Positions 1 through 11,093 of a DNA stretch of 64,000 nt are shown here, in pieces. The DNA is from Clarireedia homoeocarpa (taxonomy: Eukaryota; Ascomycota; Leotiomycetes; Helotiales; Rutstroemiaceae): assembly GCA_001465935.1 (NCBI GenBank), contig LNKV01000001.1:558001-622000 (forward strand), in the 5' to 3' direction. The position numbers and the translations under genes were made by a program. The stretch's first letter is position 1, and each line of letters starts with the position of its first letter. The notes beneath the pieces were generated by a model. It was not told the DNA's origin and ran no database searches. It saw nothing but the letters and a program-made list of their open reading frames with translations.

Positions 1-1497
1 AAGACTAGGAAGGGAGGTGTGTTCGCCGCTGAGTCTTTTTGGATGGGAAGAGTTGATTGGTGATGAGTCGATACTGTTGCGCGTCTGCCGATGACGGGGT
101 GGCGGTGGCGGTGCGATAATAGAGCTTCGTTTATTGGCCCCTGATGAATTGGGGGACTCGACGCTGTTGATGGACGAGGAACGGTCATGTCGTGAGGAGC
201 CGCGTGCGGGTGGTGGTACGGGCAATGGTGCAGATGAGGCGGTAGATGCGTGATGTGATGATGCCCGAACTAAGGCATGTTTTCGTATTGGTGGTGGGGG
301 TGGAGCCTTTCCGCTGTTGGAACGAGGTCGGCCTGGTTCAATTGAATAGACAGATGCATTGTCTTCTTCGACTTTAGGTGAAAGTCGACCGGAATTACTT
401 CTGCTGAGCTTGGAATCCGATGCCAGTTGACTATGTCGACGTGTGATAGGAGGTGCTGGTGGTGTTTTTCTTCGTATTGATGAGGATGGTGATGGTGGTT
501 CTGGTGCTCTTCCAGCAGATGCACTATCAAATATTGATTCTCGTTCCAATTCACCACTTGCGCGGGTCGGTGCTGGTGGTAATGGTTTATTCAAATCGGT
601 CAAAGAACGATTTGGTGTTGCGGTAAGGGTGGTAAGATATTGAGTGGGTATTGGGGTAGCCTGCGGTGGCGAGGTAGGAGGTGTAGATATGGGCTCATCC
701 CTTAATTCCATCTTAATAAGCTTGCCATGTCTCGAATTAGGAGGTGGTGGCCTTTTCCTTCCTTGTAATGACGACTCTGATAATACTCTTCGCTCCTCAT
801 CCGGCTCTGATATTTCGTGCGAGGTTCGTGGTGACTCGGGAAGTGGTTCTTGAACAGGCTCAAATATTGATTGTCGTGATAAGGAGGATGTCTCTGTGCT
901 GCTGCTACCTCCATCCCCAAATGTGTGATGTATGGGATGAACCGGAGGGGCTTGAGGCGGGGTAGGAGTTGTGCTTATCCCTGCATTCCCCGTCATTAAC
1001 AGTCTCTTGAATGCATCGACATCCATGGATCCTCTGACAGGATTTGTGACAACCGTCGTTGTAATCCCCAAAGCATCGCGTTCTGGACGTTCCATAGTTT
1101 CCAATGTTTTTGAGAAAGGGTTCAGTATCGGAGGTCTTGCTGGCTTTCTAGCCTCTTCATCCTCCGAGAGATCAGACGCGACACTGTCGAAGGGGTCTTC
1201 ATCTTCATCGGGTGGCAGGCTCAAGGGATGTTTGAATGGTATTGATTCTTCTCCGATCGTCGAAGCCGAATCCGCGACAGAGGGAGATGGTGGAGGAGGA
1301 GACTGAACCCGAACTTTCTTGGGTACTTTCTTTGGCGCATCTTGACGCTCGATGTAGGTGTACTCGGTCTTCGAAGCCGCAGATGTTTCTTCTTGGAAGA
1401 AGCTAGGAATGGTGGGGTTGGTAGGAGGTGAGATGGTCGTCGAGGACGGGGAAGCTTTCCTCCGAAAAGGATTGGACGAGGAAAAGGCTGCAGACAT
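1..1497 (-). CDS. Ser/Pro-rich conserved fungal protein, N-terminal part, cut by window edge
   Basis: The minus-strand frame starting at the ATG at 1495-1497 stays open, without a stop, to base 1, so at least 499 codons are present and the C-terminus lies outside the window. The protein starts MSAAFSSSNPFRRKASPSS and is low-complexity. It is rich in Ser, Pro and acidic residues, has a KKVRVQSPPPSPS block near residue 65, an RPPILNPFSKTLETME block near residue 125, and a later GKAPPPPPP-like proline stretch. The blocks around NPF motifs resemble a conserved serine/proline-rich family of filamentous ascomycetes that I cannot tie to a function. No catalytic domain or membrane segment is visible. 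The 920-bp gap to the divergent F-box gene would hold both promoters. The length of the open frame in low-complexity but codon-structured sequence is the main support. Confidence 0.7.
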   Translation of the reverse strand, partial: MSAAFSSSNPFRRKASPSSTTISPPTNPTIPSFFQEETSAASKTEYTYIERQDAPKKVPKKVRVQSPPPPSPSVADSASTIGEESIPFKHPLSLPPDEDEDPFDSVASDLSEDEEARKPARPPILNPFSKTLETMERPERDALGITTTVVTNPVRGSMDVDAFKRLLMTGNAGISTTPTPPQAPPVHPIHHTFGDGGSSSTETSSLSRQSIFEPVQEPLPESPRTSHEISEPDEERRVLSESSLQGRKRPPPPNSRHGKLIKMELRDEPISTPPTSPPQATPIPTQYLTTLTATPNRSLTDLNKPLPPAPTRASGELERESIFDSASAGRAPEPPSPSSSIRRKTPPAPPITRRHSQLASDSKLSRSNSGRLSPKVEEDNASVYSIEPGRPRSNSGKAPPPPPIRKHALVRASSHHASTASSAPLPVPPPARGSSRHDRSSSINSVESPNSSGANKRSSIIAPPPPPRHRQTRNSIDSSPINSSHPKRLSGEHTSLPSL

Positions 1498-2417
1498 TGT
1501 ATTGTAGTGATGGCTAAGACACCCGGTAATACACTCAGGTGTGGTTAATGTGAGTTTATACGACTTGTCATGGCATCATGCTGGACTCGTGTGAGGTGTA
1601 CAATGGGTATTACTTCGCTGTCGGATTCCTCGGTCGTGTACAGCTTGAAATCAAATGCTTCTTATCGGGGAAATGGTCCGTGCACAATGAGGTCTAATTG
1701 ATAATTGTTTGATCCTCATCCTCATCCTCATCCTCATTCTCATTCTCATCCTCATCCTCGTCTTGATCCTTTCGTGACGAGAATGAGATGCAAGCGGACG
1801 AGGGACGAGGGACGAGGGCTGAATAACGACAACACCGTCAATGGTCAAGAAAAGTTCCCAAACCATCGCATGAGAGCACCAAAACGTGCTGTCTCTGTGT
1901 CATAGCAGAGAAGAACAAGGCAGGAATGAGCGATGCTTTCATAGGCTTGTGCGAGTGCGAGTGCAGGTTAACAGACCACAACTACTTCCGATGAACTCTG
2001 TTACCTGCCACGCCTGCTCAGTAGCTCCTTCGTTTGCACCAATGCAAAGAGGAGAGGAACTCCAACAGCCATAGAAGGAGAGACGCCAGCGCATCTTGGT
2101 ATGATAATGGATAGCAAAACAACAGAAAGTAGCAAACGCCAATATAATATATACGTATTTGCCCAACTCATGGTTTTTGTGTTTAAATAATGCCTTGCAC
2201 TGCACACGGTGAGGTTACTCCGCATGGGCATGGCTCGCGGATTCCTCGGCACCTACTTAGCATCGTCATAGTCTGTCTCCCTGCTTGCGCTGAACTCACC
2301 TAACAAGTACTTAAATCTTCAGATGAGCTGTGTTGAGCATCAACGATAAATTTCAAGACCATCTGTGGACGTTGACTTAATACCTTCTATCTCAGCCATT
2401 GTCGCGCGCTTGTCAAT
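1498..2417. other. Divergent promoter region with a hexamer microsatellite
   Basis: Intergenic space between two divergent starts (minus gene at 1497, plus gene at 2418). It holds a CTCATC/CTCATT hexamer tract at about 1711-1761 and a short GGACGAG repeat at 1798-1817. The short open frames across the hexamer tract are repeat translations. I see no other gene. Confidence 0.7.
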
Positions 2418-3857
2418 ATGTCAAGCACAAGTATCAGCGAAGAAGCACCAAAATCAACCACATCCACATTTACATCGCGTCTCTTCAACGCGTTGCGACC
2501 AAAAGCTTCTCGGAAAAAATTAAGAAAGGATCCACCTAGCGATCATCAGGGATCTACTCGCTCCATATCACAAGGAAGAGCCAATGGTTCCCGACAAGAC
2601 CACGGGTTTGACCATTCGTTCTCCTATGCCGTCGATGAACAGACCGGAGAGCGACGCGACGACACGGCATTATTGCACGGCCTCGCACATCATGGATCGT
2701 TCGATACTATCAATGAGGCTTATTACGGAGACGAATCATCCCGTCCGCCGGGAGAGCCTATATTAGCCAGTCTGTCTGTGCGACTTTGGAGCCTCATCGT
2801 CGAATATCTATCACCATGTGATGCAGCGAATCTTGCGCTCTCAAACAAGACACTTCTACAGCGAGTTGGTCGAGATCCATGGTACGCCTTGGATCGCCCA
2901 GAGAACCATCAATACAAGATAGAGTTTCTGGTGTCCATGGATCGTCATTTGCCAGACCATCTACTTTGCTTTCCATGCGCGACTTACCATGTACGGACGC
3001 AACGGGGCGAAGAGCGCTTAAAAGCTACTCACATCTTGAATCCGTTATTTGTGTGTCCGAATGCTTTAACTCAAGTACCGCCAAGAACACGGATAGCCTT
3101 TGGTCATACTCTCCCATTCTCATTCGTGCAGCTGGTAGTAAGAGCTGATCGCTACTCCTCACGTCATGGGATTCCGTTAGAAGCGATTTCCCGCCGCTGG
3201 AAGGATACGCAGGGCACCTGGTCACATCAAACACGTTTTCACATCGACAAAGGTCATCTACTTATGCGTGTCGTCAGCCAAACGTTCGCCGAGCCAGATC
3301 TCCCATTGAGTGCGCAACGGAACCTTTTATATTCTCGCGAGGACTATTTTCCATATTTCTCGGTATGCGATCATTGGCGGGACGGGGAGCTCATGAATAT
3401 TTGCAAATGCGCATTGAATCATATACCAAAGAGACGCGTGGGACTAGCAACTCAACTACAATCTGGACCAAAAGTACAATTATCACTCATCAACCAGAGC
3501 CAAATGGCTTCTCAGTGCTCCCAATGTCAGCCAATGCGTCGGTGCCCGCGTTGTCCGACAGAATATCTCGTTGAACTCAAGTTTCGGGAGGATAAATCTG
3601 ATCCTGTGAATCGGTTCAAACAAGCATTAACAGTAACAAGATGGAGCGACTTGGGCGATGGAACCTCTCCATTGTCACCGGAATGGGCTGCTTGTAATGG
3701 AGACCTCGACGCCTACGATTCATTTGATACCATTAAGGGGCGTGCAATCTCGGGTACTTTTGAATCACAATTCGGTGTTACACTTCCAGGACAACGAATT
3801 CTATCACTCAATCCAAGAAACGAAAGAAGGGGAGAAGATGGAAACAATTGGTACTGA
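2418..3857 (+). CDS. F-box domain protein
   Basis: Uninterrupted frame of 479 codons. The first ~110 residues are Ser/Lys-rich and probably disordered. Residues about 117-152 (LWSLIVEYLSPCDAANLALS and onward) have the hydrophobic pattern of an F-box, which would bind Skp1 in an SCF ubiquitin ligase. The segment after it, with CFPCATYH and LNPLFVCPN, is of the type seen in many lineage-expanded ascomycete F-box proteins. Near residues 363-376 lie two closely spaced CxxC pairs (CSQC, CPRC) that could bind a metal. No LRR, WD40 or other substrate-binding repeat is recognisable, so the target is unknown. It lies about 270 bp upstream of the HET-domain gene on the same strand; such families are often neighbours in accessory regions. 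F-box call fairly sure, role unknown. Confidence 0.8.
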   Translation: MSSTSISEEAPKSTTSTFTSRLFNALRPKASRKKLRKDPPSDHQGSTRSISQGRANGSRQDHGFDHSFSYAVDEQTGERRDDTALLHGLAHHGSFDTINEAYYGDESSRPPGEPILASLSVRLWSLIVEYLSPCDAANLALSNKTLLQRVGRDPWYALDRPENHQYKIEFLVSMDRHLPDHLLCFPCATYHVRTQRGEERLKATHILNPLFVCPNALTQVPPRTRIAFGHTLPFSFVQLVVRADRYSSRHGIPLEAISRRWKDTQGTWSHQTRFHIDKGHLLMRVVSQTFAEPDLPLSAQRNLLYSREDYFPYFSVCDHWRDGELMNICKCALNHIPKRRVGLATQLQSGPKVQLSLINQSQMASQCSQCQPMRRCPRCPTEYLVELKFREDKSDPVNRFKQALTVTRWSDLGDGTSPLSPEWAACNGDLDAYDSFDTIKGRAISGTFESQFGVTLPGQRILSLNPRNERRGEDGNNWY

Positions 3858-4130
3858 GTGAACTAGCAATATCTTGATACTTCTCGTCTGGTATACATTC
3901 CCAGAAGCTTCAAAGTGAGTGAGCGGGCCGTGCACGCCAACCTTGTGATAATCCCGACATCCAGCCACCATAAGCCACTATATACTGTCAGCAGTGAACC
4001 TCAGCTGGCGGTGAACTTTTTCATTTAATAATCCATAACAAAGTGGAAATCGTCGTTCTGGTGAAGTTTTATTCGCGACCAAGCAGCAATTACTGCATTC
4101 CAGTGCTACAATTGTGTAGCCTCTACCAAG

Positions 4131-6562
4131 ATGTCAAAACTTTGCGAAGTGTGCCGAAAACTCGACATCCGAAAACTCTTATTGGATTCAGCAGCACAGG
4201 AAACAACATCAACCAGAGGCCTGCTTACTGGGTTTCTGGAGGCAGATCTCCAAGTACGACCAGGAATACCAGACTTTTATAAACACCATAGTACTATTGC
4301 TGCACTAAGAGCAGCCGCAGCCTCGCAATGTGATTTTTGTTGTCTGATTTTGCAGACGCGACATCCAAATGAACAGGATCAGCGCGTAGATGACTGGCTC
4401 GACGAAAACAATCAAGGTCAGATATATGTCGGGACTGGAAGCTGCAGTGTTGCAAAACGAGAGACCCCATATATCATGATTTCTCAAAGGCCCACAAATG
4501 ATACCCCAAGAATTCTTTGTAACTTTGAGGCATATACACGCACAGGTCAACTCCCTGTTACCCCTCAATAAAAACATGGACACTAACAAGATTTCCTACA
4601 GATGCCAACGCTCGTCGGGAATGCCCCTATCTGGGAAGATCTATCTCCTCTCACTCTGACGCATCAGAGTGTTACGCTTTGGGGAATGAATGGCTCCAAG
4701 ACTGCAGACAAAACCACAAAGATTGTGGGCCTCTTAAGCCTCTACCAAGCCCTACTCGTATCATCAATGTTGGTTCCGAAACATCATGTGGTCATCCATT
4801 CCTAGACGTGGATCCCCCTCGACATCACTGTATATGGGCAGCGCTAAGCTATCAGTGGGGTGGCTGCGATGAATTGAAGTTGACGGCAGAAACATTTGCC
4901 AAACTCAAATCTGGTATTCCTGTCGAAGACTTCCCACCAACGCTTCGGGATGCTATCTTGATAACCAGAAAGCTCAGCCTGCAGTACATTTGGATTGATG
5001 CGTTGTGTATATTTCAGGACAGTGCAGACGACTGGAACGCTGAAGCTGGTCGTATGCGCGATGTCTATGCAGGTGCTGCGATAACTATTGTCGCTGCAAA
5101 TTCCTTATCGACAGCTGCAGGAATTCTTGCGAGACGTCCTTTGGAGGCTAATGACAATTTACAATGCCAGCTAGCTTGGTCGTGCAACGAAACCGTTATG
5201 CTGCGCCCTGCATCTCATGTTTCTCGGCGCGTTGCTAATTCCAGTCCTTGGTTCACTCGAGGGTGGACATTTCAAGAAGGTTTATTGTCACCACGAACAT
5301 TATCCTATGGTAGAGATCAGTTGGTCTGGGAATGTGCCTATCAAACCCAAGACGAAAGCGGGCATATCAATCTCCTGGAACAGAAATATGATAGCAAGGA
5401 TTTGCTACATAAGCTACGAAAAAGCAGACGCACTAAGACGAGCCGCATTGCTCAAATATTCTCAGTACAGTGGTTCATATTCTTGTCAGAATATCACAAC
5501 CAGAGAGCCAGGTTCGGCTTGCCTCCTAGCACTATCGCATATGCAGGAGTGGATATGCAGGCCGAGTGGGGCATGGACCCCTATCTAAGGTGGTGTGACA
5601 TAGTTGCAGAATTCTCTATACGCAAATTCACCGTCCCGACAGATGTGTTACCCGCTTTATCTGGCATTGCCCAAGAATTTGCCTTGATCACCAAAGACAC
5701 TTACTGTGCTGGTATGTGGAAAACATACATACTTGAAAGTCTGTTGTGGTGGAGGCAGACTTTACTCAAGCCCAAGAAAGAATTTCCAATAGAAGTTGAC
5801 TGGTATTCACATGTTGACTGGAAGAAGCCAGAGGAGTACAAAGCGCCATCATGGTCCTGGGCAAGCTTGAATGCGGGTCGAGTATCACTACCTATATACG
5901 CAACCATGGATGCGCCATCGCGCAGCATTGCTGCTCTAATCAAACTCGAGTTTCGTACCGTTGGTGATAGTCCATTTGGAAAACTACTACCCGGCAGTGC
6001 ACTGATTTTGAAGGGTTGCCTCTTTCCAATACATAATATTGAAGAGAATTATTGGAGATGGCGTAAACCGGCAATTTCTCACCCGGAGTACTTGCAGCAG
6101 CTTGAAGAACGTCGGCCACTTTACTCTGGCACATGGCCCGCTTTGCAAGAATACATACAGGAAATCATCAATGCTGGCAGCAATGCCAGTTTTGAATTCG
6201 AACAGCAACATGTAGCCCATGTCAACCAGACATTTGGCGCTTTTCTACTCGTACACACAGAAGGTCTTATTACCAACGACGAGAATGAGTTTTCCAGCAG
6301 TGGTACCCTTGGATTTCTGATCGTTGAGTCGACGGGAAATCATGAGAATGAGTATCGTCGCATCGGAGCAATGAATCTTACGAAATCCGCACTTTATGCA
6401 GAGAGAAGTTTAACCACCCTTTCCGAGGCGAGGAGAGCAGAGAGGCAGGGTGAGTTTACGTGGAGTGCCTCGCTAGCAGACCGGGAACATGTGCTGGAGT
6501 CCAAAGTGTGGGAACAAATACCTAAAAGATTCCCCAGACGGACGACTATACGATTGGTATAG
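4131..6562 (+). CDS. HET-domain (heterokaryon incompatibility) protein
   Basis: Modelled as exons 4131-4545 and 4602-6562, 791 aa. The 56-nt intron (donor GTCAAC, CACTAAC branch point, TACAG acceptor) joins two open frames in phase; without it the first frame stops at 4571. The N-terminus has Cys pairs (LCEVCRKLD; CDFCCLIL) common in HET proteins. The HET domain (PF06985) spans about residues 215-370. It shows CIWAALSYQWGG near 215, PPTLRDAILITRKL followed by YIWIDALCI, MRDVYAGAAITIVAA near 290-304, and WFTRGWTFQEGLLSPRTLS near 355. HET domains trigger cell death when incompatible fungi fuse; the partner of this protein cannot be read from sequence. The C-terminal ~400 residues match nothing I recognise. 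No NACHT or repeat domain is fused. The gene appears intact. Confidence 0.92.
4546..4601 (+). other. Intron of the HET-domain gene
   Basis: GT at 4546, CTAAC branch sequence about 18 nt before the AG at 4601; removing it restores one frame through the codon split G|AT (Asp). Confidence 0.8.
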
Positions 6563-7980
6563 CATACTTCAGTATTATGACTAGCTCTAGTGCAACAATC
6601 GAACCAGATATTCAATCGACTCCCGTCTAGGTATTCTTCGCACTTCCAGTATTTTGTTAAATTAGGAGAAGTCTTTTTTGTATATTACAAGAACACTCGT
6701 AGGAGCCTAGGCAATAAACAGACCATCTCGCCCAGACCTCTCTGGCAACTGAGATTAAATACTTGGTGGCGCCAGTTTCCTAACTTCAGATCTGCAGCAT
6801 ATGATTTGCTACTACAGCGACCTGTGATCGAACTCGAATTCCAGATTTAACTTTTGCTGTCTTTGAGATCGTCAGGTGTCAGGGATAATTCTAACCGCCG
6901 TTGGACCTAAGAGTAGAAAGTGGGGACCAAGGTAAGCATCAACTTTATAAAGTTGGGGATTGGTATTTTTTTACGTGTTTACTGTAGTAAGGCGGAGCTG
7001 TACCGCTCTACCTGCATTCCGCGAATCATCCAGAGAATACTATCCCTCCTTGAACAAATGTTATTTTTTCTGTCTTGCCACATATAAATTTAACCTTTGT
7101 TTAGGGGGGAGATAGTAGGAACTATTGCTCAGCGGGCTTCACACTTGGCGGTCGTTCGTTGCAGACTGAGTTCTAGGAATTGATATACGGTAGTAATATG
7201 GTGGCTGATATTGAGGTTATACTACCTACAGACGTGCGTAGAAGCGACGATACCACTCACCCACGTAAATACTAGCTAAACTGAGCAATATTGAGGATAT
7301 ACTGAAATACCGGATTCTAGTACATTCCGAAGTACATTCCTAAGTCCTCACATATCAGAAGTTTGAATTTCCTAATTAGGCAATTGTGAAGTACTCACTA
7401 CGTACAGAAGTACAAAGACAGGAATTGGGCCGGTATTACGGCCGGTAAGCACTATCTCCCTTGCCTGGGTTGCTCCTAGGAATTTGAACTTCCGAATCAG
7501 GCAATCGTAAAGTATTCCATCAAGAATTCTATATTATCAGTAGTATAGAATCTGTTATCAAAAACCGGAATGAATATATCTCCAAGACTAGATACTTATC
7601 AGGGGGGTATACGAAGTACAAATTACTAAAAATACTACGAAGTAGTTCCTACACTGACTCCGACTGGTTTCAGCTTACACAAGGGTATAGCGCGGTACTT
7701 GATGGACAAAGATGGGGATATTCCCCGATGTAACCAAAGCTGCCAATCATACTTCGTACAGAGAATAGATATTACTCAGCGAGCTCCACACTTGGTGGTC
7801 TGTTCCTTGCAGGCTGGGATCTAGCTTACACAAGCCACGGTACTTGATGGACCAGATGGGGCCATTTCCAGATACAAATAAATAAAGGTGAATCTAACAT
7901 TCAATCCAGCTTCTCATTTCCAATTCAAAATCGATGCTGGATGCTTAAATTACATCAGTTTGAAGATTTGTTCACTGGAA
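6563..7980. repeat. Gene-poor spacer with decayed direct repeats, probably transposon debris
   Basis: About 1.4 kb of AT-leaning sequence with no convincing gene. Several segments occur twice in diverged form. One unit at about 7127-7182 (TCAGCGGGCTTCACACTTGG and onward) recurs at about 7773-7822. Another at about 7672-7722 (CTTACACAAGG, then GGTACTTGATGGAC) recurs at about 7824-7870. A third at about 7364-7400 (GAATTTCCTAATTAGGCAAT) recurs at about 7480-7515. The short motif GAAGTAC appears many times between 7330 and 7640. The repeat order suggests partial tandem or nested duplication of an old element followed by mutation. I could not identify a family. The last ~100 bp are the leader of the downstream regulator. 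Confidence 0.6.
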
Positions 7981-9605
7981 ATGGCCATTTCATCTCCTGC
8001 AGACGAAACGCCCTGGATCAAGTTTAGGAGCAGGGCTTGCAAGCCCAAAGTCAGGACGGGGTGCTTCACTTGCAAGTGAGTACATGATCTATGATGAAAC
8101 TTGAGTATCACCGATTTGCTTACATTTGTGATCTCAAAAGGCGCCGGCGAGTTAAATGTGACGAGGCAAAGCCGGAGTGCCGTCGCTGCTTAAAACTAGG
8201 GGTTACCTGTAGGGGATATGAAGTTAATACAACCATCGAAGCCCGACACGAAGACAAAACAAACGAAGCACGACAATTACTTCCTCGAGGCCGCCTTGAC
8301 GAGTCACCTTGTTTGACTCTCTCCGAGAAATTGCCCTTTAGGAATGAGGTCGATGAACGATACTTTCGAGAATTTTTTACGAAAACAGCCATTTCTCTTA
8401 TAGGGGGACCATGTGAGACATATGTCACATTGTTATGGACTCGTATAATCATGCAAACTGCTCATGAAGAGCATTGTCTGCAGGAATTGGTAACTGCTTT
8501 GGGTGCAGTTACCATCTCTCAAGAGCTCCGGGAAACGGGGCAGGTTTCGGAAAGCGACAAAGTAAAGCAATCTGCGTTGCAACGATATGGAACCGCAATT
8601 CGAGTGATGAATCTGAGATTATCGAAATGCGAGTACGAAGATGGAACGAGAAAAGCGCTTATAGGATGTCTATTGATAAGTTATTTCGAGGGGATTCTCG
8701 GCAACACATTCGCGGCACTCAGGCATGCACAAAGCGGCAACAAAGTGATGCACCAATGGATCAAAATGCACAGGAGTAATCATCGCAAAGCAGGGGTCGG
8801 TTCTCCGGCACCTTATTTGATTGAAGACGAAATAGTGCAGTTTTATACACGAATCGATGAAATAATCACGACAGCTCGGGGCATGCGAAAAGATGAAGAG
8901 CACGAGGGTGTGCTCGAAGAGACTAGTGCTACAACTGCTTATATGCCTACCACTTTCTCGAGCAATCATGAAGCTCGGACATATCTCGAACTGATCGAGA
9001 GGCGAGCAGCCCACTTTGGGTGTTTGGTAGCTAGAGGGTTCAACTCCAGTGTTGAGCCGGATCCAGTCAAGGACCATGACCATGACCAGGAAGCGATGCG
9101 TTGTAGTCTCAAGCGGGTGGAAGCGCTCAGAGAAGTTCTTTTGGGCGAGATACAGCATTGGGCAGCTGCATTGGATCGTTTTTCACGAAAACAACCCGAG
9201 GGAATGGCTTCCCCTTATTCGAAGTCGACCGTATTAATAGCTAGGAGCAAAGTGCTCGAAATCATGATTGGAAACTCCCTTTCGCGAGACCTAGCATCAT
9301 ACAACAAATATCTCCCACAGTTCCAAACGATAGTCAACATGTGCGAATCTGCACTGGAGTCTATCAAAGATGAGCAGGGTGGAGAAAATAACTTCGATTT
9401 CGGCATTATCATGCCGCTGCACACTACTGCAGAATGGTGCCAGGATAGCGCACTTCGTTATCAAGCACTGGCTCTTATACGTGCTTATAGATCATCGGAC
9501 TGTTGGAAGAGGTGGTGTGGATTCAATGGATGTCTCAGATTCAGGGCTGCAGTTCCCTACTCTGTACATATAACAGGCAACAACCCCCTACCCAGTTCCG
9601 TTTAA
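7981..9605 (+). CDS. Zn2Cys6 fungal transcription factor
   Basis: Modelled as exons 7981-8075 and 8141-9605, 519 aa. The 65-nt intron (GTGAGT...AAAAG) falls inside the zinc cluster, and splicing gives CFTCKRRRVKC followed by DEAKPECRRCLKLGVTC. This is the C-x2-C-x6-C-x5-12-C-x2-C-x6-C pattern of a Zn2Cys6 DNA-binding domain near residues 26-56. The ATG at 7981 is the first in this frame after an in-frame non-ATG leader. The rest (YFREFFTKTA, LLISYFEGILGN, FAALRHAQSG) resembles the Fungal_trans_2-type regulatory domain of that class. Odd: after RYQALALIRAYRSSDCWKR the frame runs into an unfamiliar 30-residue tail, whereas the +1 frame reads RGGVDSM, reminiscent of the conserved REGVWDS region. 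The C-terminus may therefore be frameshifted and short. The regulated genes are unknown. Confidence 0.9.
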
Positions 9606-11093
9606 GAGTTGGCACACTATAAAAAGCTGTCATCTGTTCATCTTCATCGATTGCAGCTTTGTACTAATCGGAAATCAATTTAATTTACTCATTATTGAGT
9701 AAGAACTGAAGAGCTTATTTGAGGTTGAATACCGAATATAGGGAGATTGGTAGGCGAGATAGGTCGATATAATAATTACTGTGCCAACTCTAAACGGAAT
9801 CGGATGCCCCCCTCGACTTAGATAGACTCAATCAACCTAATCTCACCTCCTATATTTCCACCTTTAACACAAACGGTGAAGCGATGCGTGAAGGTGTTTG
9901 GAATAGCGTGACATTTGCGACATGGGACGAGGTCATGATGGAGGCAGATGAAGAAGATGGCGCGGATGAAGATATAGGCGGGGGAGCCGGCCACCAAAGC
10001 GATGCTGTTGGATATTTCGCGTGGCAATGAAAGGAAAATGGTGGTGGGGCTGGCGGATTGGAGGGGCATGAGGAATGGCGAACATGCTAGGGATCAGGAT
10101 GAGGTGCTGGTGCCGGCGTCGAAATATACGCTGATAATTGCTCCTAGTAATCGGAAGGGGATGCTCACGGTTAGCTCCCAGGATGGAAAATGTCTGGGGG
10201 ATCATGGAAATGGCAGCCTTTGCTATGGAACGTAGATCGAACAGCGATGTCTATGTGCTTGTCTAGACGAGATAGAATGAGAGTAGACAGAACACTTGAT
10301 CCAATAAACATAGGAAACGACGTAGTTCATCTTTTCATAGAGTCTGGAATGGAAGCGCATTCAAATCTTGGCGTTGGCGTCCCAAGTCCGTCGTTGTGGT
10401 AGCACCGAGAAATACCTCTCGTTACCTTGTGAGCAGAATTACTCCTCTGGACAGCGCCCTAACCAAGCATCTCTCGAGAAAAGTATCAACTCAGATGGGA
10501 AGATGCTTCTTATCCAGATGCGACGCGCACTCATCTTGGCGAGTCCTTACGTAGTGGGTGCGCGGCCCTCGCTGCCGAGAAAAAAAACCCCCCACAGCGA
10601 AGCTCGAAGCCTAAAACTTTCCGAATTTTTTGTCTTTCCTCATCAAAACTTTTCACATACGGACATACGTGCATACGTGCATACTCGGCTGAAGTCTGAT
10701 AACAAAAGTCGTAATATAATACAAAAGGGTGGGTTACTTTCACCGATGATGGTGTGATCCAATTTCACAAACACGGCCTTCCCCTGCTCCAAAAGCGCGT
10801 TTCTGCCTTGCTCCAAGCGGCGCATTGTCAGGAACGATATCTCATCCCGAGGAAGCGAGATACTTATTGGATATGGTACCGAACTACGCCGTAACAGGTT
10901 CCTTCGGGAAGGCAACTGCGCCGCAAACTATAGACCGATGGATCAGCGGCAAGGCAGCAATGCCGTAAATTATTTGTTTCACTGTGTCGAAGAGAGGGAT
11001 AAATAGGCAAGCAGTCGCCGAGTATGGTGTTGAGGCAGTAGAGACGATTGACTGAATTGCCCATTCCACAAGCAACCCAGCAAAACCGCCAAA
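9606..11093. other. Intergenic region with one weak coding-like segment
   Basis: Apart from the possible relic at 9818-10170 on the minus strand, I see no gene. A short tandem CATACGTG repeat sits at about 10661-10682 and an A/C homopolymer pair at about 10580-10593. Confidence 0.5.
9818..10170 (-). pseudogene. Possible relic of a small gene (unknown family)
   Basis: One minus-strand frame ending with TAA at 9818 has strongly C-ending codons (runs of GCC, GGC, ACC, ATC, TTC), unlike random sequence here. It includes hydrophobic SIALVAGSPAYIFIRAIFFI and a CRKC motif further on. Going upstream the frame carries one TGA near 10110 in otherwise smooth coding sequence. It then continues with SIPFRLLGAIISVYFDAG but no clear start. 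It could be a decayed small membrane protein gene or an exon of an intron-containing gene. I do not recognise the family. Confidence 0.3.

Noticed and set aside
1651..1905. Open frames with Met-Arg or Pro-His repeats on both strands
   Set aside because: They are translations of the CTCATC hexamer tract in a promoter region.
8120..9158. Minus-strand frames inside the Zn2Cys6 gene
   Set aside because: Antisense shadows; the plus strand has the clear zinc cluster and splice structure.
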